Counted from the first letter of the stretch, positions 1-14,100 are shown. The stretch is DNA of 64,000 bases from Phoronis australis (GCA_002633005.1 NMRA01000087.1:1-64000), one strand, 5' to 3'. Notes: generated by a model from the sequence alone, not told the origin. A program made the numbers and translations.

Positions 1-3000
1 AGTTACAAGGGATTCGAACCTAGAGGGGAATTTTTTAATCACTTGAGAGAAACTTTTGGGCATCATGAGGAGAATTGCGCATGACTTTTCAATATCGAAA
101 ATAGAATTTTACCATGGTAAGGAATACCATAAGATCAATTTTATGAGAGCAAAAGTCGGAATTTGATTCTCATGAATCTAGGTTACACTACCTAGACAAT
201 GTTTCATCATCCCTTTGACACGTGCCTAACAGCACACACCAGAATGAAACAATCAGGTTATGATCAAATTTGATATGAAACGAACAACTTAATCATTTTT
301 GACATGGGGTTCTTTTGTTTGACATGGCATTCTTTTGTCAACAAAACAAACCACAATGTGATTTGTTTTTAAGTGTTGTGTCAACCAGCACAACTATTAT
401 CCTAAATATGTCAAAGTATCTAGTCATCACTTTAGCATTGTTTGCCAACATCAGGTGATCTCATTCCAACTATACAGTCATTTGCATTAACGGAAAATAT
501 AGTAATTGGACATAACCCAACATGAATTTTGAGTTTCAAAACCTGATGTCACACTACTGCCCCCACCCTCCTTAAGCATGAACATGCCCATAGAGAGTCA
601 GTCTATTATACCAAAAACACAAAGTAGCCCAGTGCAATATAATCACCCATCGTAGTCAGTGCAACCAAACTAAACCTCTTTCCTTTGGGGGAGCCACTTG
701 TATTATCATGGGCAGGGTATGGAAACAGGGCATGGCCTGACCGAAACCTGAGGCTCCATGACAACCACAAAAACTAGGTCAAGAACCTGTTTGCCTCCTG
801 TAAAAACACTCCCACTCCATGTCCAGCATTATTGACCTAGAACATGTGTTCAACAAAATGTAGCAATTAAGGTTAGCCTTGGGACAGCCTTGAAGTGCAC
901 CACCTGTGGATCCAGTAACAAGCAGTCAAGTTGACCATCCTTATTACATACATATTACAGACCATAACAGCCTTGGTCAGTAATCATTCATAACTTTGCT
1001 GGTCCTTGTGTATAAATGAAAATGCAACATTTATGCTACTGGTAACAGGAAATTCCACAAAAACTGTAAGCTTCCTACCACTTGAATACAATGTAACCTT
1101 AACTGGGTTGATACTAACTTTCTGTCTTATCCTTTCCCCTAATAGAGAAACATAAACTGTTGTGGGGGCCAAATGGGGGGTAGAGTTTCTGTACTCTCAG
1201 TTACAGCTCTCAGGCCCTGAACTGCCTCCAAACCAAACCAGTTAGAATATTAATCAGGAGGAAGTAGAATTCTTTAAGTCCTAGTATTTCTAAATAACCC
1301 TAATAAGCCACCTGGATGCGACCAGACATCACGCGACAGGGGTCATGAGTATAACTTGACTTCACCAAAAAGGTTTTCTTGTCTACACTTAGCACACATA
1401 ATATAAATTTTCGACTCTCAATTAAAAAAGCCACCACCAGAAGCTCACATATTAATGGTTCTTCCTAGCCTCATTCTGCCAATCTTAGCTACAACAAGCT
1501 TGGCTTCGAGAAAACTGACAAGTGGTGATTCAGAATAGTGCAGTCAAACTAGATCCTCTCCATCGGCCACCTGCGTATTGTTGAGACGGAAGAATATAAA
1601 GTGACCCATATATCTGACCCCTGTAGGACCCCACTCTGGTGACGATTCTGAATCCGCAACTGGCTTTAAGAGGCTATGCTTCCCTGGTGCGAAGTACCGT
1701 AGTTGTCCATTTAACAACATGGTAAATGTCACTAATAATAACCAAAATTGGTCTTATTTCCTTTTGCAATTAAGGTTTCTAACACTGCTGTAGCTGCTCA
1801 GAATTTCTCAGAACCATTGTCTGACTGTAGCCGTGGTATTGGTCCTTCAGAATGGTACAGAATTTATTTGGTGCTAATTGTCTTATAGGAAAAATGAAAA
1901 AATTTCACTTGTCGGCCATATTGTGTCCTAAATTGGTGAGACTTTACCGTGTATAGTTCTACCTGTCCAGGTTGTCAACTTAGAACTCATTAATTATAAT
2001 GCAGAAGGGACCCATCCCAAGGTGCCAGACACCATCGTGATAAGGGTGCCCTAAATATTGTACAACAAGTGTTCAGATGCTGATAAAATGGGGTCAATAG
2101 AACCCAAATGACAGACGGGTCAAAAACAGTGACAAAATACCACAAGCAGGCTAAACAAGCATGTGTGTTATTTGTATATGCATGCTGTATATTTAAAGCA
2201 TGAAATGTCAATATAAATTGCACAACTAAACATAGGGATTTAGCACACAATGGCTTTAACATAAGTCACTGTAATAAAGATTTGGATATACTGGGTTTTC
2301 AAGTTCAAAAAGCATTCATTTACTATACATGGCAATAGATGAATGAATTACTGTTCTCATGAATGAGTTGCTTGTTTGCACCAGAATGACCGTACACAAA
2401 CTGCAAACAAACCATACATGTGATGGGGCAAGAGGGTGAACTGGGTTGAAAACATGTTCATTTCACAAGTGTCAACGCTTCAGTGTAAAATCCACTTCCT
2501 TACTCCGGAGTAAACTGATCCTGTTAACTTCCATCTGAGACCGAAGTTTAGTGTTCTCATTGACCGAAACTTTGCTAACACCGAAGGTTCGGAGCCAGTG
2601 GAAAAGGCCTTTTAGACACATCTAGTTTTGTATAGCCTTCAAAAATATTTCATCAGTTCGTTCATGCCAAATGTTGCGAGTATAGTTAAGTAAACCCTTT
2701 TGTCAATGACTGAACTTGTTGAAAACATGGCATGTACAATGTTCAACACAAAGAGAAGATGGCCCAAAGACAACTGCTGTATCTGCCACCATAATGATTA
2801 ATTTATTGAAAAGGCTTTGATACATGAAGTTACATAATGCCAACATACAAACCATGCCAACATACAAACCATGTCAACATCAAAGTGTTTTGAATTTTGT
2901 AGAGAAATTCTATAAAATCTCTAGCTGCCATATCACGCCCCAAACTGAACTTGAAGAATATTTTAGGGAAGACCTCAGCAGGAGAACACGATGTACTTTT

Positions 3001-5596
3001 TCATACAAAGCTTCACGCTAATCAAAAGTCACGACATCTAATGGAAACAAAAGATCTTGATAATAAGTCCAATGCATAAAATCTGTGAAAGGTTCACCGT
3101 TGAGTCGACACCGCTGTTTTCAACTCGTAAAATTGGCAACGCAAGTCAGAGGAGTCTTCTCACATTGAAAACCCATCATAGGGAGAGCCTTGCATATTTT
3201 GTTGTGGTGACATTTAACAATATTATTTCTGTTCTCAGAGTTATGTAATAGATTGTTAAATCGCAACATAATGTTGAATCATGTGATCTAAAGTCCCGTT
3301 TAGACATCAACTTTTCACCCGGCGCAACTGACACGGAGCAAATTGACCCGTGTCAAGCGGCTGTTTACACAAACAACTCAATAACCGTGGCATGATGGAA
3401 ATAAAGGCTGCAGAGACTGGATCGCACATGCGCAGGTTTACAAACGATGACAGTTACAGAGACAAAGAACCCGAACGTAGGTCATTGCACAAGCGCACTA
3501 GAGATGATCCTTTCCGCCTTATTCCAATTTCGCGTTTAGACTTATAATTGACACAGCGCAAGATGTTCAGGCGCAAATTACTCTACCTCACAAACGGGTG
3601 GCAAAAATTTGCCACAGCGGTGTCAATTTGTGCCGTGTCAGTCCGTTAACACATTGGAACAACTTGTTCCATGTCAGCTGATCGTGTCAACTTTGTAAGT
3701 GTAAACCGCACTTTATGTGACTGACATCAATTTGTGCATTACATAACCCAGTGGTAACCCCAGCAGGCGTTACCCCTGCAGTAAGGAAAGACTACTTAAC
3801 ATTATCAGCTATTTCCACAAGTCCTTCAAGTGAAAGTCTTAGAGTTAAATCTTCTCAATTACTGTAATTGGACTAAATTCCACCCTTGGCAAGGACTTTT
3901 CTGGCCACTGTCAACATGTCAGGACAATGAATTACTTGACAACAAAGTCTCAACCTGTCCAGCTAAAACATTTCAACTTAACAGTCTGCTTCGCTGAATT
4001 TCTTGTAAGCTCCCAGTTTTCATCCAGATGACCAGGTCATTGTCCCTTGAACAATTCACAATATACATATCACACTATACGCCTGTAATGCAAGGAAAAC
4101 CACTAACAGAAAGTACCCTATTTTGAAAAATTGCTAGCATTCGCAACATGGATAGAAGCCTTAGAAAAATGAAAAAAGTGTGATTTTATCAATCATTCAT
4201 GTCTGAAATTGGTGAGATTTTGCGTATTATGAACCTTTTTAGTTAATGTTAATAAAAAAATTAGTAAAAATAATACGATTTCAAACCTAAGTGTGGCACT
4301 TTGTGCAAGTTGCACAATGCAAACATTGCGTCTGATCGCCGAATCATAGTTGTTAAATTATCAGTGTCTGGAATCATTGCTCAAGTTACATGGCAAATTC
4401 GTATGTACCTACATACTGGGATCGAAAAGCAGCAGACCATTGTGTACAGTTATCAGAACAGAAAAGAGAGGAAACGTAATTTACTGAGACTGGTGGACAT
4501 TTTTGGAGGTTGCTTACTGTGTCTTACTTATGGCTTAAAGAAATGTAATCTTTATTAATTTAATTTTCATAGAAACTGCCAAAAATGACATTTATAGTAA
4601 TCGTGATACGTCAAATTAACCAAAAACACCTTGAAAATTAATTTTCCCTTTAACGTTTGCTAATATTGGAAGAAGTGTGCACTTTTGAATACAACAAGTA
4701 GTAAATTTACGACGGTCAGCAAGCTGTAATTTAACTTCATTTAAAGAGCACATATCCTTTAGTACCCACAACCAGCCATTATAACACTTAATTTTGAAAG
4801 GAATAGGGTGCCTGAGAATTGAACTATGCAGGCTTTTTGTTTATGAAAACTATGATTAGGTTAATGACTAAATGTGAAAAAAGTCACAGTCCTCTTTTCA
4901 TAAAACTGCAACACTTTATTTACTCAATGACAATATTCCCAGGACAAAATGACTATGTTGTTTAATGAGTTTTAATACCAAACCATATAACCCACACCAT
5001 TTTCCACTCATTTCAACGCAAACCAACTGCCACTAACCTGATAAGTAGTTTATTAAAAAAAAATCTTCCTCCTCGGCATCAACAAATCAACGGTAATTGC
5101 CTTTTGTTGTGCTTAAGAGCATAAATTCAACATCGTTAAATACATACATACTGATAAAACAACTTATTGGAAAAAACATGATGAGATTCTTTTCTCATCG
5201 GTGATCAAACAGAAAAAAATTAAATATGAATAATATCGATGAGCAACGCAGCCAACAACAACGGTCACAATGGGAGGTGACGACTGTGAACCAAGACGAC
5301 TGTGAAGCAAGATGACACAAGTGACAGGTGCTATGGTGTAGTCAAAAGCCATCAGTATTTTAACTTCACAAGCAAGCCCTATTTCCAGTGTCATCACTTT
5401 GTATCACTGCCTTGTGCTGCACATTGTCATTTTCCACAAGCAGCTAAAAGCAATGATATTCACTGGCCATAAGGCATGATAGCTGATGTTTGTGAATATG
5501 CCCCACTGTCTGTCTCTAAACATTAAGTTTCAAGATAATCCACTCACCATACTAACAAGCCTGGTGAAATAGGCAGGTGAGAAATAAGTAACGTAC
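1..5596. other. Region without a supported coding exon
   Basis: I see no exon with matching splice sites and recognisable protein here. It probably holds the 3' end of the minus-strand membrane-protein gene plus intergenic DNA. Visible contents are a tRNA-like B box at 10-20 (minus), an interspersed repeat fragment at about 62-180, an inverted-repeat element at 3289-3715, and repeat ends near 1905-1960 and 4190-4240. A minus-strand AATAAA lies near 5050-5055 and could serve the gene upstream of it. Open frames are short and look like chance. Confidence 0.5.
3289..3715. mobile_element. Inverted-repeat element with TAAAGT...GTTTA termini
   Basis: The left end TAAAGTCCCGTTTAGAC pairs with the inverted right end TAAAGTGCGGTTTACAC (three mismatches). 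Internal blocks such as GACACGG and GTGTCAA recur inverted through the element. A related fragment lies at about 19605-19830 in NAPRT intron 4. No coding capacity. Confidence 0.6.
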
Positions 5597-7896
5597 CTGA
5601 TACCGATGCCATAGAAGACTAGAATGTATAATCACAAGTCCAATGATAAATGAGAAACTGAAGAATACGAAAAAGTGGAATAGCACCCAGTGGTCGAATG
5701 TACTGAAATGAAACAAGAAAATTCACGATCAGTAGTCAAGTTTGGTTCTGACAGGCTTTCCACCATGACAGAAATAGTTTACAATTCGTCATTGTGTATG
5801 GTTTGGTAGCAGCCCTTCATTAATGCAAACTTGATTGAAAACACAACTGTAGTTTCTGTTGGACAGCTTACATAAACACACGCTCATACTTTTTAAACAA
5901 TTTCCGATCTTCTTTCTTCTTCATTCACCCTCTCTGCTTGCATGCCCTTCTACCTACTGTTACTGTTTATTTCACTGTTCATTTCACTTCCACCACGGTC
6001 ATTTTACCAAGTGCCTGAGGACAAGACATGTGCTCTCGAAATATTGCTACCACTATAACTTGTTTGTAATGTCTATTGGCAATTTGTTTTACAACTGCAA
6101 ATCACAATCTTGATCAAAAATTGTACAGAGAGTATAAGCAAGTGTACATCAAGCTGTCCAACAGAAAGTATAGTCGTGTTTCAATCAAATTGGTCATCTC
6201 AACATATTCATTACTACAGAAAACATTAACAAGAGATCCCATCACCAACCACATATTTGCCAGGTTATCAAGAGTCTTGCCCCTCTATACAAGGCAAAGT
6301 TACCTAGTTGAGAGACCAGAGTTTCAGCAAGGCTTGGAATGACCAATGACAAAAACGAAGAAAATTTTCAAGGTGATGTATCGTTCCACAAATAAATATG
6401 CTTGTGTGATAGAAATATTTTTGTGATGTAAAATTTAACTGAAATAAAACTTTTACATGAAAAAAGTCAAAATAATAAAAAAGATACGAAAAAAGATGAA
6501 ATTATAAATCAAAAAATAGGAAATCAAAACTAAAAAGAGGAAATTCTCTTAAAAGGAAATTCCAAGCCCTGCTTTAGAGGTCACTGATCAAGTAAGGTCA
6601 AGAAATGGGACCACCACATGCCAATCAGTTAACGTCGATGGCGCTCATATCTGAATCACGCTGACTGAGTGTCGTCACGAGAGTATATTTTCTTGTTAAG
6701 TTGCAAATCGTTCCCCAAGCTGATGAATTGACTTTGTCTGACCATTCGATAACAGTGTCTTAGTGAGCAGCTTGTATTTGTCTGAGATGGAAAGAACACA
6801 CCAGCATTCTTATGTACTTATAGTGACTCTGATGGTTTAACCAGAATAAGGCAAAATTTGCTGAAAAACTTCTGTCGAACATCCGACATTTAAAGATGTG
6901 TAACCGTCGATGTGTACCACCTTTGGTGAGAATCTGTCTAGAACTAAGTGGGTAAGACGCCTCTTTGCTCAAGCTTGATGAAGTTAAATTACTGGGTAAA
7001 GAAGTTGATTTTAAGTAACGTCATTTTGATGCTTGAGGTAACAAACACCGAGAGATAAGTTAGTTTTGAGTGCTGTCTTAGTAATTACCAAAGAATTTTT
7101 AGATGGATTTAATGACATCGACAGATTCCAAAGGTGTCCTTCTATGCTCGAATGGCTTATTTTGCATGTTCTACCAGGGCATTAATGGTTTAGGTAATGT
7201 AAGGCATAATTTGCCAAAAAAGACTTCTGGCATATGAAGTCTATGGGATGGCCTCTATCTAAGCCAGTGCCGCTGACCTAGTTCAGACAGAAGTATAGTC
7301 TAGTAGTAGCTTGGCAGTAATTTAAACCGAATATTTTATCTTGTATTTGTACCACAGCTTGGTGAAACAGTAAAAAATGGATAAGAGAGTATGAATCTGG
7401 GTTCCAAAAACACGAGTTTGAAAACCAGTTGGTCAAGCAAGTACGAATAGTATGATTTGTGACCAAGTCAGCCCAAGTGAAATCGGCAAATCGGCATATG
7501 TTTTTCAGTGGAAACTACTTTCAAATGTCCATCCCCTGTAGTTTCAGGACTCCTTAACACAGAATATTACAGACTCTTATTTTAAGTTACATCTATAGAA
7601 TGAATTCACAACTTTAAAAGTTGTTGCTTCAACACTGGCTAACACCTGTCCCATTCATAACACATAGCTGATTTCCCTAGGAAACATTCCAGTTCCAAGG
7701 AAACCAACATTGAACAAGTCAATCATTGAAATTGACTTGAAAACAATATTGCACGAGGTTAAATTTCATATACACATTGATAAATTTAAAAGTTTTACCT
7801 GTACTGATTTTCAGTTTCCGGAGATTTCACTTGTTCATGTTGTGTTACATTTTGTGAGTGCGAACTTGACACGCCATCGTCAACATCGTCCGCCAT
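5597..7896 (-). CDS. 5' exons of an unrecognised small membrane protein
   Basis: Two minus-strand exons fit together. Exon 1 is 7799-7896: ATG, 32 codons plus two bases, donor GTAAAA. Exon 2 is 5597-5702: acceptor TTTCAG, one base plus 35 codons, donor GTACGT. The phases match (2 into 1). The first exon encodes an acidic, serine-rich leader starting MADDVDDGVSSS and ending near ETENQY. The second encodes one strongly hydrophobic segment (FDHWVLFHFFVFF followed by FSFIIGLVII), then a polar end HSSLLWHRYQ. This looks like a single-pass membrane protein with a cytosolic acidic N-terminus. Further exons should follow below 5597, but I could not place them; a short tail ending near 5150 is possible. 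I do not recognise the family. The start codon faces NAPRT across 264 bp, suggesting a shared promoter. Confidence 0.62.
6328..6571. mobile_element. 244-bp relative of the CAGGGCTTGGAAT element
   Basis: The left end reads CAAGGCTTGGAATGACCAAT, which matches the inverted right end of the copy at 49170-49685 (one mismatch in the terminus). The right end reads ATTCCAAGCCCTG. The interior is very A-rich. The flanks show no clear target duplication. It lies in the intron between the two known exons of the minus-strand membrane-protein gene. Confidence 0.7.
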
Positions 7897-8160
7897 AGTT
7901 TCGTATGTGAGGTGAACAGCAATGACCTTGACCTACCTGGTGATTCCGGTGGAACTTCTAGGATCAAGAGTTTTTATTGTATCAAAAATGCAAGAAATGA
8001 CGAGCCATACAAAGTTAAAGGATGAATTAGGGCATCTTTTCATGAAATACAGAAACATTTGTCTCAACTTATTTAGAAAACTTTAGCATTTGCTCCTCGG
8101 TAGTGTACGCCCTCTATTGCACATTCACATACCAACTCATTTACGTTCTTTCCAAGAAGC
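7897..8160. promoter_or_regulatory. Bidirectional promoter between membrane-protein gene and NAPRT
   Basis: The start codons at 7896 (minus) and 8161 (plus) face outward across 264 bp with no other gene between them. The interval must hold both 5' UTRs and probably one shared promoter. A tandem nuclear-receptor half-site lies at 7923-7934. I see no clear TATA box placed for either start. Confidence 0.55.
7923..7934 (-). promoter_or_regulatory. DR0 nuclear-receptor site (ERR/SF-1/GCNF type)
   Basis: The plus strand reads TGACCTTGACCT, which on the minus strand is AGGTCAAGGTCA: two perfect AGGTCA half-sites with no spacer. It contains the extended monomer site TCAAGGTCA that estrogen-related receptors and SF-1 bind; GCNF binds DR0 sites. 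It sits 26 bp upstream of the membrane-protein ATG and 227 bp upstream of the NAPRT ATG. Use in vivo is inference. Confidence 0.4.
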
Positions 8161-11100
8161 ATGGACGGTCACGGGCAACTGAGCTCCCTTACTGTTCCCA
8201 ACAAAATGGTGAAGATGGATCAAAACGGGGTTGTGCAACCGTTGTTAACAGGTTTGTCAATAGTGGCACTATGCTTTCTTTCTCCAACGCCTTATTTTTG
8301 CCATCTTGTTAGGTGACCGAAGACAAACGAAGGTCGAATTTTTTACGAGCTTTGCCGAGTCGGACAAAAGCAAAGACATCTGATTTGGTAGTCGGATATA
8401 GCGACCCCTAATTTAGAGAACCAGTTTCGTCCACTCAGTAAAGGGTCCATTATTCACTGATTGCGTGGTTCCCAAAATCAGGGACCACTTTATCGTGTGT
8501 CCGGGCACATTTATCGTTGGCTGATAAAATGTGCCAGACATGCCTACCGACTACACCGGCGTAGGGCATTAGAGGAAAGTATAGGCAATGGCCATCGCCT
8601 CTGTTGGCCCGAACCAGAGGCGATGTAGAGGCTATAGGCGCTCTGTACGCCGGAAGCTTTTAAGCGAATTATGCCTCGCACCGACTAAACCATCAAAGTC
8701 ACGTTGTTATAAATACCTTTTGCGCATAGAGGAACACCTTAGGAGGTTGTCGATGTGTTTAAGTCCTTCCAACTCGAACAAATACTCCCGTTATGAAACT
8801 TTTTCTTCGATCAGTCCCTATTTCAGTTCCCAAAATCGTGAAATCAAAATTTTTGTACTGCGCACGCTCCAACTCGCTAGGTGATGTGACTTCATAACCT
8901 CAATAATTTTTAAATAGGCCAAAGGTGAGCCATTGCGGTCTTGTCAGTCAAATGTTCGTTTCCAAAATGCCACCACTTATACTTGTCTTTAATTGGCGTT
9001 ACTTGAAACTGTTTGTATTTCAATGAATTATTGTTTGTATTTGATAAAAATAAATGCTGTTGATATGACATTTAATAGTCTTTGTGCACATATTTGACAT
9101 TTTAATGTTTAACAACACGGCAAATGCACGGCTGGTTCCCGGCAGCACGTACGCGAAGGGCGGGAACTTCAGCTTTCAAAGTTCGCCGGTAGGTCCGCAA
9201 CTTCTGACCTTCGGCCTGGTTAAAAAAATGAAAATGTTGATTTCACGATTTTGGGAACTGAAATAGGGACTGCTCGAAGAAAAAGTTTCATAACGGGAGT
9301 ATTTGTTCGAGTTGGAAGGACTTAAACACATCGACAACCTCCTAAGGTGTTCGTCTATGCGCAAAAGGTAGTTATAACAACGTGACTTTGATGGTTTAGT
9401 CGGTGCGAGGCATAATTCGCCGAAAAGCTTCCTGCGTACAGAGCGCCTATAGCCTCTACATCGCCTCTGGTTCGGGCCAACAGAGGCGATGGTCATTGCC
9501 TAAGGAAATTCATGAACATTCGGACGAAACTACCTAACTCGACTTGCTAATGTGCTACTGTCACTGAAGGTTAAGATTAAACTAGCAAACCCATGAATTC
9601 CGCTGCTACTTCTCCAGACTTTCTACATTCTATAAAATTGCCCATCAGTCCATCGCCATTCCGGGCTGTTGTATCCCTCATTAGTACACCTATTGTCCTA
9701 TACATGTAGATGCCACCTCAGTGTCGAACGGCATACCTGCAAAATTTGCGCTCTTCAACAGTCTCCTTGAACAACTTACATGCCCTCGTCATTGGTGCTA
9801 CCTTTCTGGATCACTTCCAGTGAGCACTTCTCTCATGTTAGTCGTCATAACACTTCGTTCACATTGCACTGCACCCTCACACTACACATATCACCGTGGA
9901 AAGTTTTGTAACATGCGCCACTTCAGAATCCTCGATTTCGAGTGTGAAGTGTTTCAAGAGAGATACTAGAGATAGAGATATGTCAGCTAATAACATAGCT
10001 GCAAATCTTTTTAAGAAATCAACTAACAAGACTCGAACCTTATAACTTCTTCGGCGTTTGAATTTCAAGAATGATGACAATGATCAGAATTGTGGAAATT
10101 CGGATGCCAGGAGGCAAGTTGGGCACAGCCTTGGGGAAATCGGGTCTAGCAAATTCTGTACAGGTAAAACTTTGACAAAATATACATATATACATTTTAT
10201 TATTGCAAAAAATGATTATAGGTATCCATAACGCTAAATCGTCATGAGAGACCGTCCGGAGTTAGTATATGGTGCAACTCCGGACGGTCTGGGGTCAACA
10301 GAAAACCACAGTTCAACTGTGAGTCTATATATACCAATGTGATAAACGAGAGTTGTTCTACTTGCTGCGTCAGCTGCAGGTATGCTTATCTCTTTTATGA
10401 CACACAACGTTTGACTAGGCAAAGCGTTTTCAAAATAATGTGGATAAATCAGTGGAGTGTGAGACCCCTGAGGTCCCTGTCAAGTCCTCACGACAATTCT
10501 ACGTTATGAGTAGCGTGAACATAAGGCGAATAATTATTAAAATTTGACTGAGAAGTCTTCATGCCAAGAATTGTACGATGACACTTGGCTTACCTCAAAA
10601 ACCAACTGGTGCTTGATGGTTTGGTAATATTGACCCAATTATGTTGCAAAAACTGTAGAATTCATATATGGTATGACAACACTGTGCAAACATTTTAGGT
10701 TATGAGTCACATTTCTTGTCCGATTTTCGAATTCAAAAAACCTCATCCCATGTACTTTTCACAAACTATTTAGATATGCTATTTAAAAACTTTCAAAACG
10801 AAAATTTGAAAATATCATTGTTGCCCCCCCAGTGGGTTTATGATGAGTCTGATTGGCTAGAGAACGATAACATCAGCACCCTGAGGCGATGTAAACTACA
10901 ACAGCATAGTGTCTTTGATCAATGCTGGCAGATTCCGAGGTATGCAAACTGGTCGTTAGTTGAGTTGGCCATCCTCGCATGATTTGATCAAAAAAGGGGT
11001 GTTTGAATTTCCTCTCCAACTTTTTTTGTATGCTATGGGGAAATTTGGACACCTGACTTTAGGCTACCATACTGTTTTCTCAATGCTTTTCCCGAGAGAT

Positions 11101-14100
11101 TTTCATACTCATGTGATGACCTCTCTGTGTTAAGAGGTCAATTCATATTTAAATTTTCAACAACATATAGTGCTGCTTACCACAACTTTTTAATGGAGCA
11201 CACTCTATGGCATCGTTAATAGGGCCAGGACACGATGACTTCTTAAATTTTATTATACGCCTCGTGTCGACACGGCTGAATGATACTTATAATCATTTTT
11301 TGAAATAATTGATTACTATTATATGCTTTGTGTTTGCTTACAATTTGCTATTGAACCTGTCCAAAATAAAATTCTGATCATCCAAGATGGCTGCTCTTTA
11401 AAACTAATAGGCTTGCGGAATGACGTATGAGTCTCGTGAATTGTCGTCTAGTCGCTTTGTTATGACTCTGGTGAAGTCTTTTCGCTGTTACGAACTAGAG
11501 AACATTTATCACAAGAGCAGTCCACCAGGGGGATAAACAATGCAAATTCACCAGCTGAATGCCTGTTTGGCAGTCAGATTGCCTTTCCTCCAATTGGCCA
11601 GCCTATATGACAGTGCTTATGCTTGAACTACATAGAACAATTATTGTGTGTATTACCAGGGTATTTCCCAGAAGTGGGTGTTGTAGCTTATTCATTTCTT
11701 AGAAAAATGTGTGATTGAACACTACCGCAGTCAATTTTCCATTGTGTAGTATTGGCCAAAGACAGATTGCCCAAACTAAGATAAAAACAGCTCTCTTTAA
11801 GAATTAATGACATTTATGTTACCTGTGGTTTTGTCTCTAGGAAGGAGTGGACGGTTTGATGATGATAAAAAAATCAGGGCTTACGTAGACCCTGGGGTGC
11901 TCGGTTTTATTTTTGGATATTTAAGGCAATCTCTGTTATGAGCAGTAACACTGTGAAGGGATGTTGAATCCTGCTTTTGGTTCGTGAAAAGAACGAAGAA
12001 ACATTGGTGGCCTTCATGTAGGTGTTAATGTTATGTGTGACGCAGCTGTTCTGAAAGGCTTTTGTTGTGAGGAATCTTGACTGATGCTTGTCTTTCAGTA
12101 TCCTTATATTCTGAGGCATCTTCAAGTGGTCAGTGGAGAGGCCCTTAAAAGAACATTATCGGTTTTACAGCCAAAAAAATGAATTTTGGGATAGACTTTT
12201 TGGAGGAATTAACTTTGACCAGAGCTATAAAACAAACTTTGTTGCTTTTGTTATTTTATTACAAATTGCCAATTCTCGTTGTTGCTGATCAGACATTCGC
12301 TGGAATCAAGGGGTGGGGGATTGCAGGTTCCAGAAAATCACTTGTGGTTGGGAGTTGAGGAGAAATACTTTTGTGACTTGTGACTGCTGAAACTACAAGA
12401 AAGTACATAGATCAATACATTCTACACAAGTTCATGTGTCTCACTGAAGATAAAAGCGTCAGCTAAGACAATAGAACAGATTGACTTATCTGACTTGTTA
12501 CTAGACCATACAATTATGATAAATGTCCAATGTGGTTCGTGCATACGGACGGCCCCGCACACGCATTTCTGTGTATTGTGCATTAGTTGAGTACAGTGTC
12601 ACTCTTCCGGAAGTGGACCCGTGATGAAAGGTATATTCGCTCACAGTTTGCTGTTGGTAAGACAGTGCTGTGATTTCCTGGTGGCAGAATTTTCGCGGTA
12701 ATTCTGTCCCTTGTACAGGAGTTACATAATTGCAAAAAACGAACCAACATCAATACTTTTACCAAAACAATTTTCCCAAACAGGTATCTTCGCGTTGTGG
12801 AAAAATGTTATGTTTTAATCTCTGAATTTCGATATTCCCATACAGTATTGAAAGTCCCTATTTTGGCGGGTATGTTTCTATTGCGGAGAGGATTGCTGAC
12901 TTGCTATGCACCCTCTGGAGGCTATTTTAAAGTTATTAGCATTGTTCCATTTGGTGGGAATGTTAGATAGTAATCGTCCCTTGTGTCTGCGCCATATGGG
13001 ATGAACACGGTGGGCGCATATCAACACTCCTCGTTGTTCTTGTATTACAAATCATTGTTTCACCGATGTCTGCCAGAAATTTGGTATGAGATTTAGCTTG
13101 TTGACACAGTGCGTGGTTGGTACTGCAAAGTTTCCGGGTTCAAATCCGTACCTGATTTCAGAAAATAACTTTTCTTGCCTATAACGTCACTTACAAAAAA
13201 TATTTTGCATGTTGACATTGGTACGAAAAGCTCTTTTATTAGTTTCAGCAATTTTATGGTAATGCACGTCACAGATTTTGATGTAATAATGCACCGACTT
13301 TGAAATTAGAACACTATAGCAGAATGGTTGTATATGACTTAATGAAAAAAGGCTTCCTTTGAAACTACTTTCATCAGTTTTGGTGAGATATGCGTTTCAA
13401 AAGGAGCAGCATTAAGACCAATACTTAGTTATTTTTGTTCAGTTCTGATGATGTTGAGAGCGAAAACTCGTGCTTAACATATAGAATATTACCTGAAGTT
13501 TTAATTTTTTACTGATTTACTGGGCTGGACGTTTCCTGTCATTTCTCTTGAAGCAACAAGCACATTAGGCCAAAACAACACAATTTGTTCTGGTCTCTAC
13601 CCCTAGAACTCATTTTGAGGGATGTGCTCACTGACTAAAAATGCCCACCTGCAGTGATTTTTGCCAAGGTCTGGTGTTTTTTTAATTTTTGAAGAAAAGA
13701 TGCACAAAGGCATGTAAAAAGGGTAACCAAGGTTTACTAAGTCTTAATTTGCCAAGTGATCAGCAAAAACAAATCCTACACCATTGTTGTTCGTCTCAGG
13801 TGGATTATTTTCTTTTTTTCAAAAATTGGTAACTAAATGAATACTGCACCACCGACTCCATTTTCAAGAAAACCACAAACAAAAATCAACTGTGTTTTTT
13901 GGCTGTTTGCATTTTTTATTTCTATAAATACTTTCTAGTAACTCTTTAATTAAAAGTGTGATTCTATGTAGCTATTTAGGTATGGTGAGTTGACTTAAAT
14001 TTCGATGGATTTATGAATCAATGCACTGTAATGGTCAGATATAACGTGCCTGTATTTTGAGAACCAGTTTTCTCCACTGAATAACGGGCATGAAATTTGT

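Noticed and set aside
1544-1732. Minus-strand frame of 62 codons with a protein-like look
   Set aside because: No splice sites, neighbours or family resemblance support it; it may be repeat-derived.
8588-9496. Two basic frames of about 100 codons on opposite strands
   Set aside because: They are the same inverted-arm sequence of the foldback element read twice, not a gene pair.
12583-12765. Minus-strand frame in NAPRT intron 1
   Set aside because: No domain, no splice context; likely chance or transposon debris.
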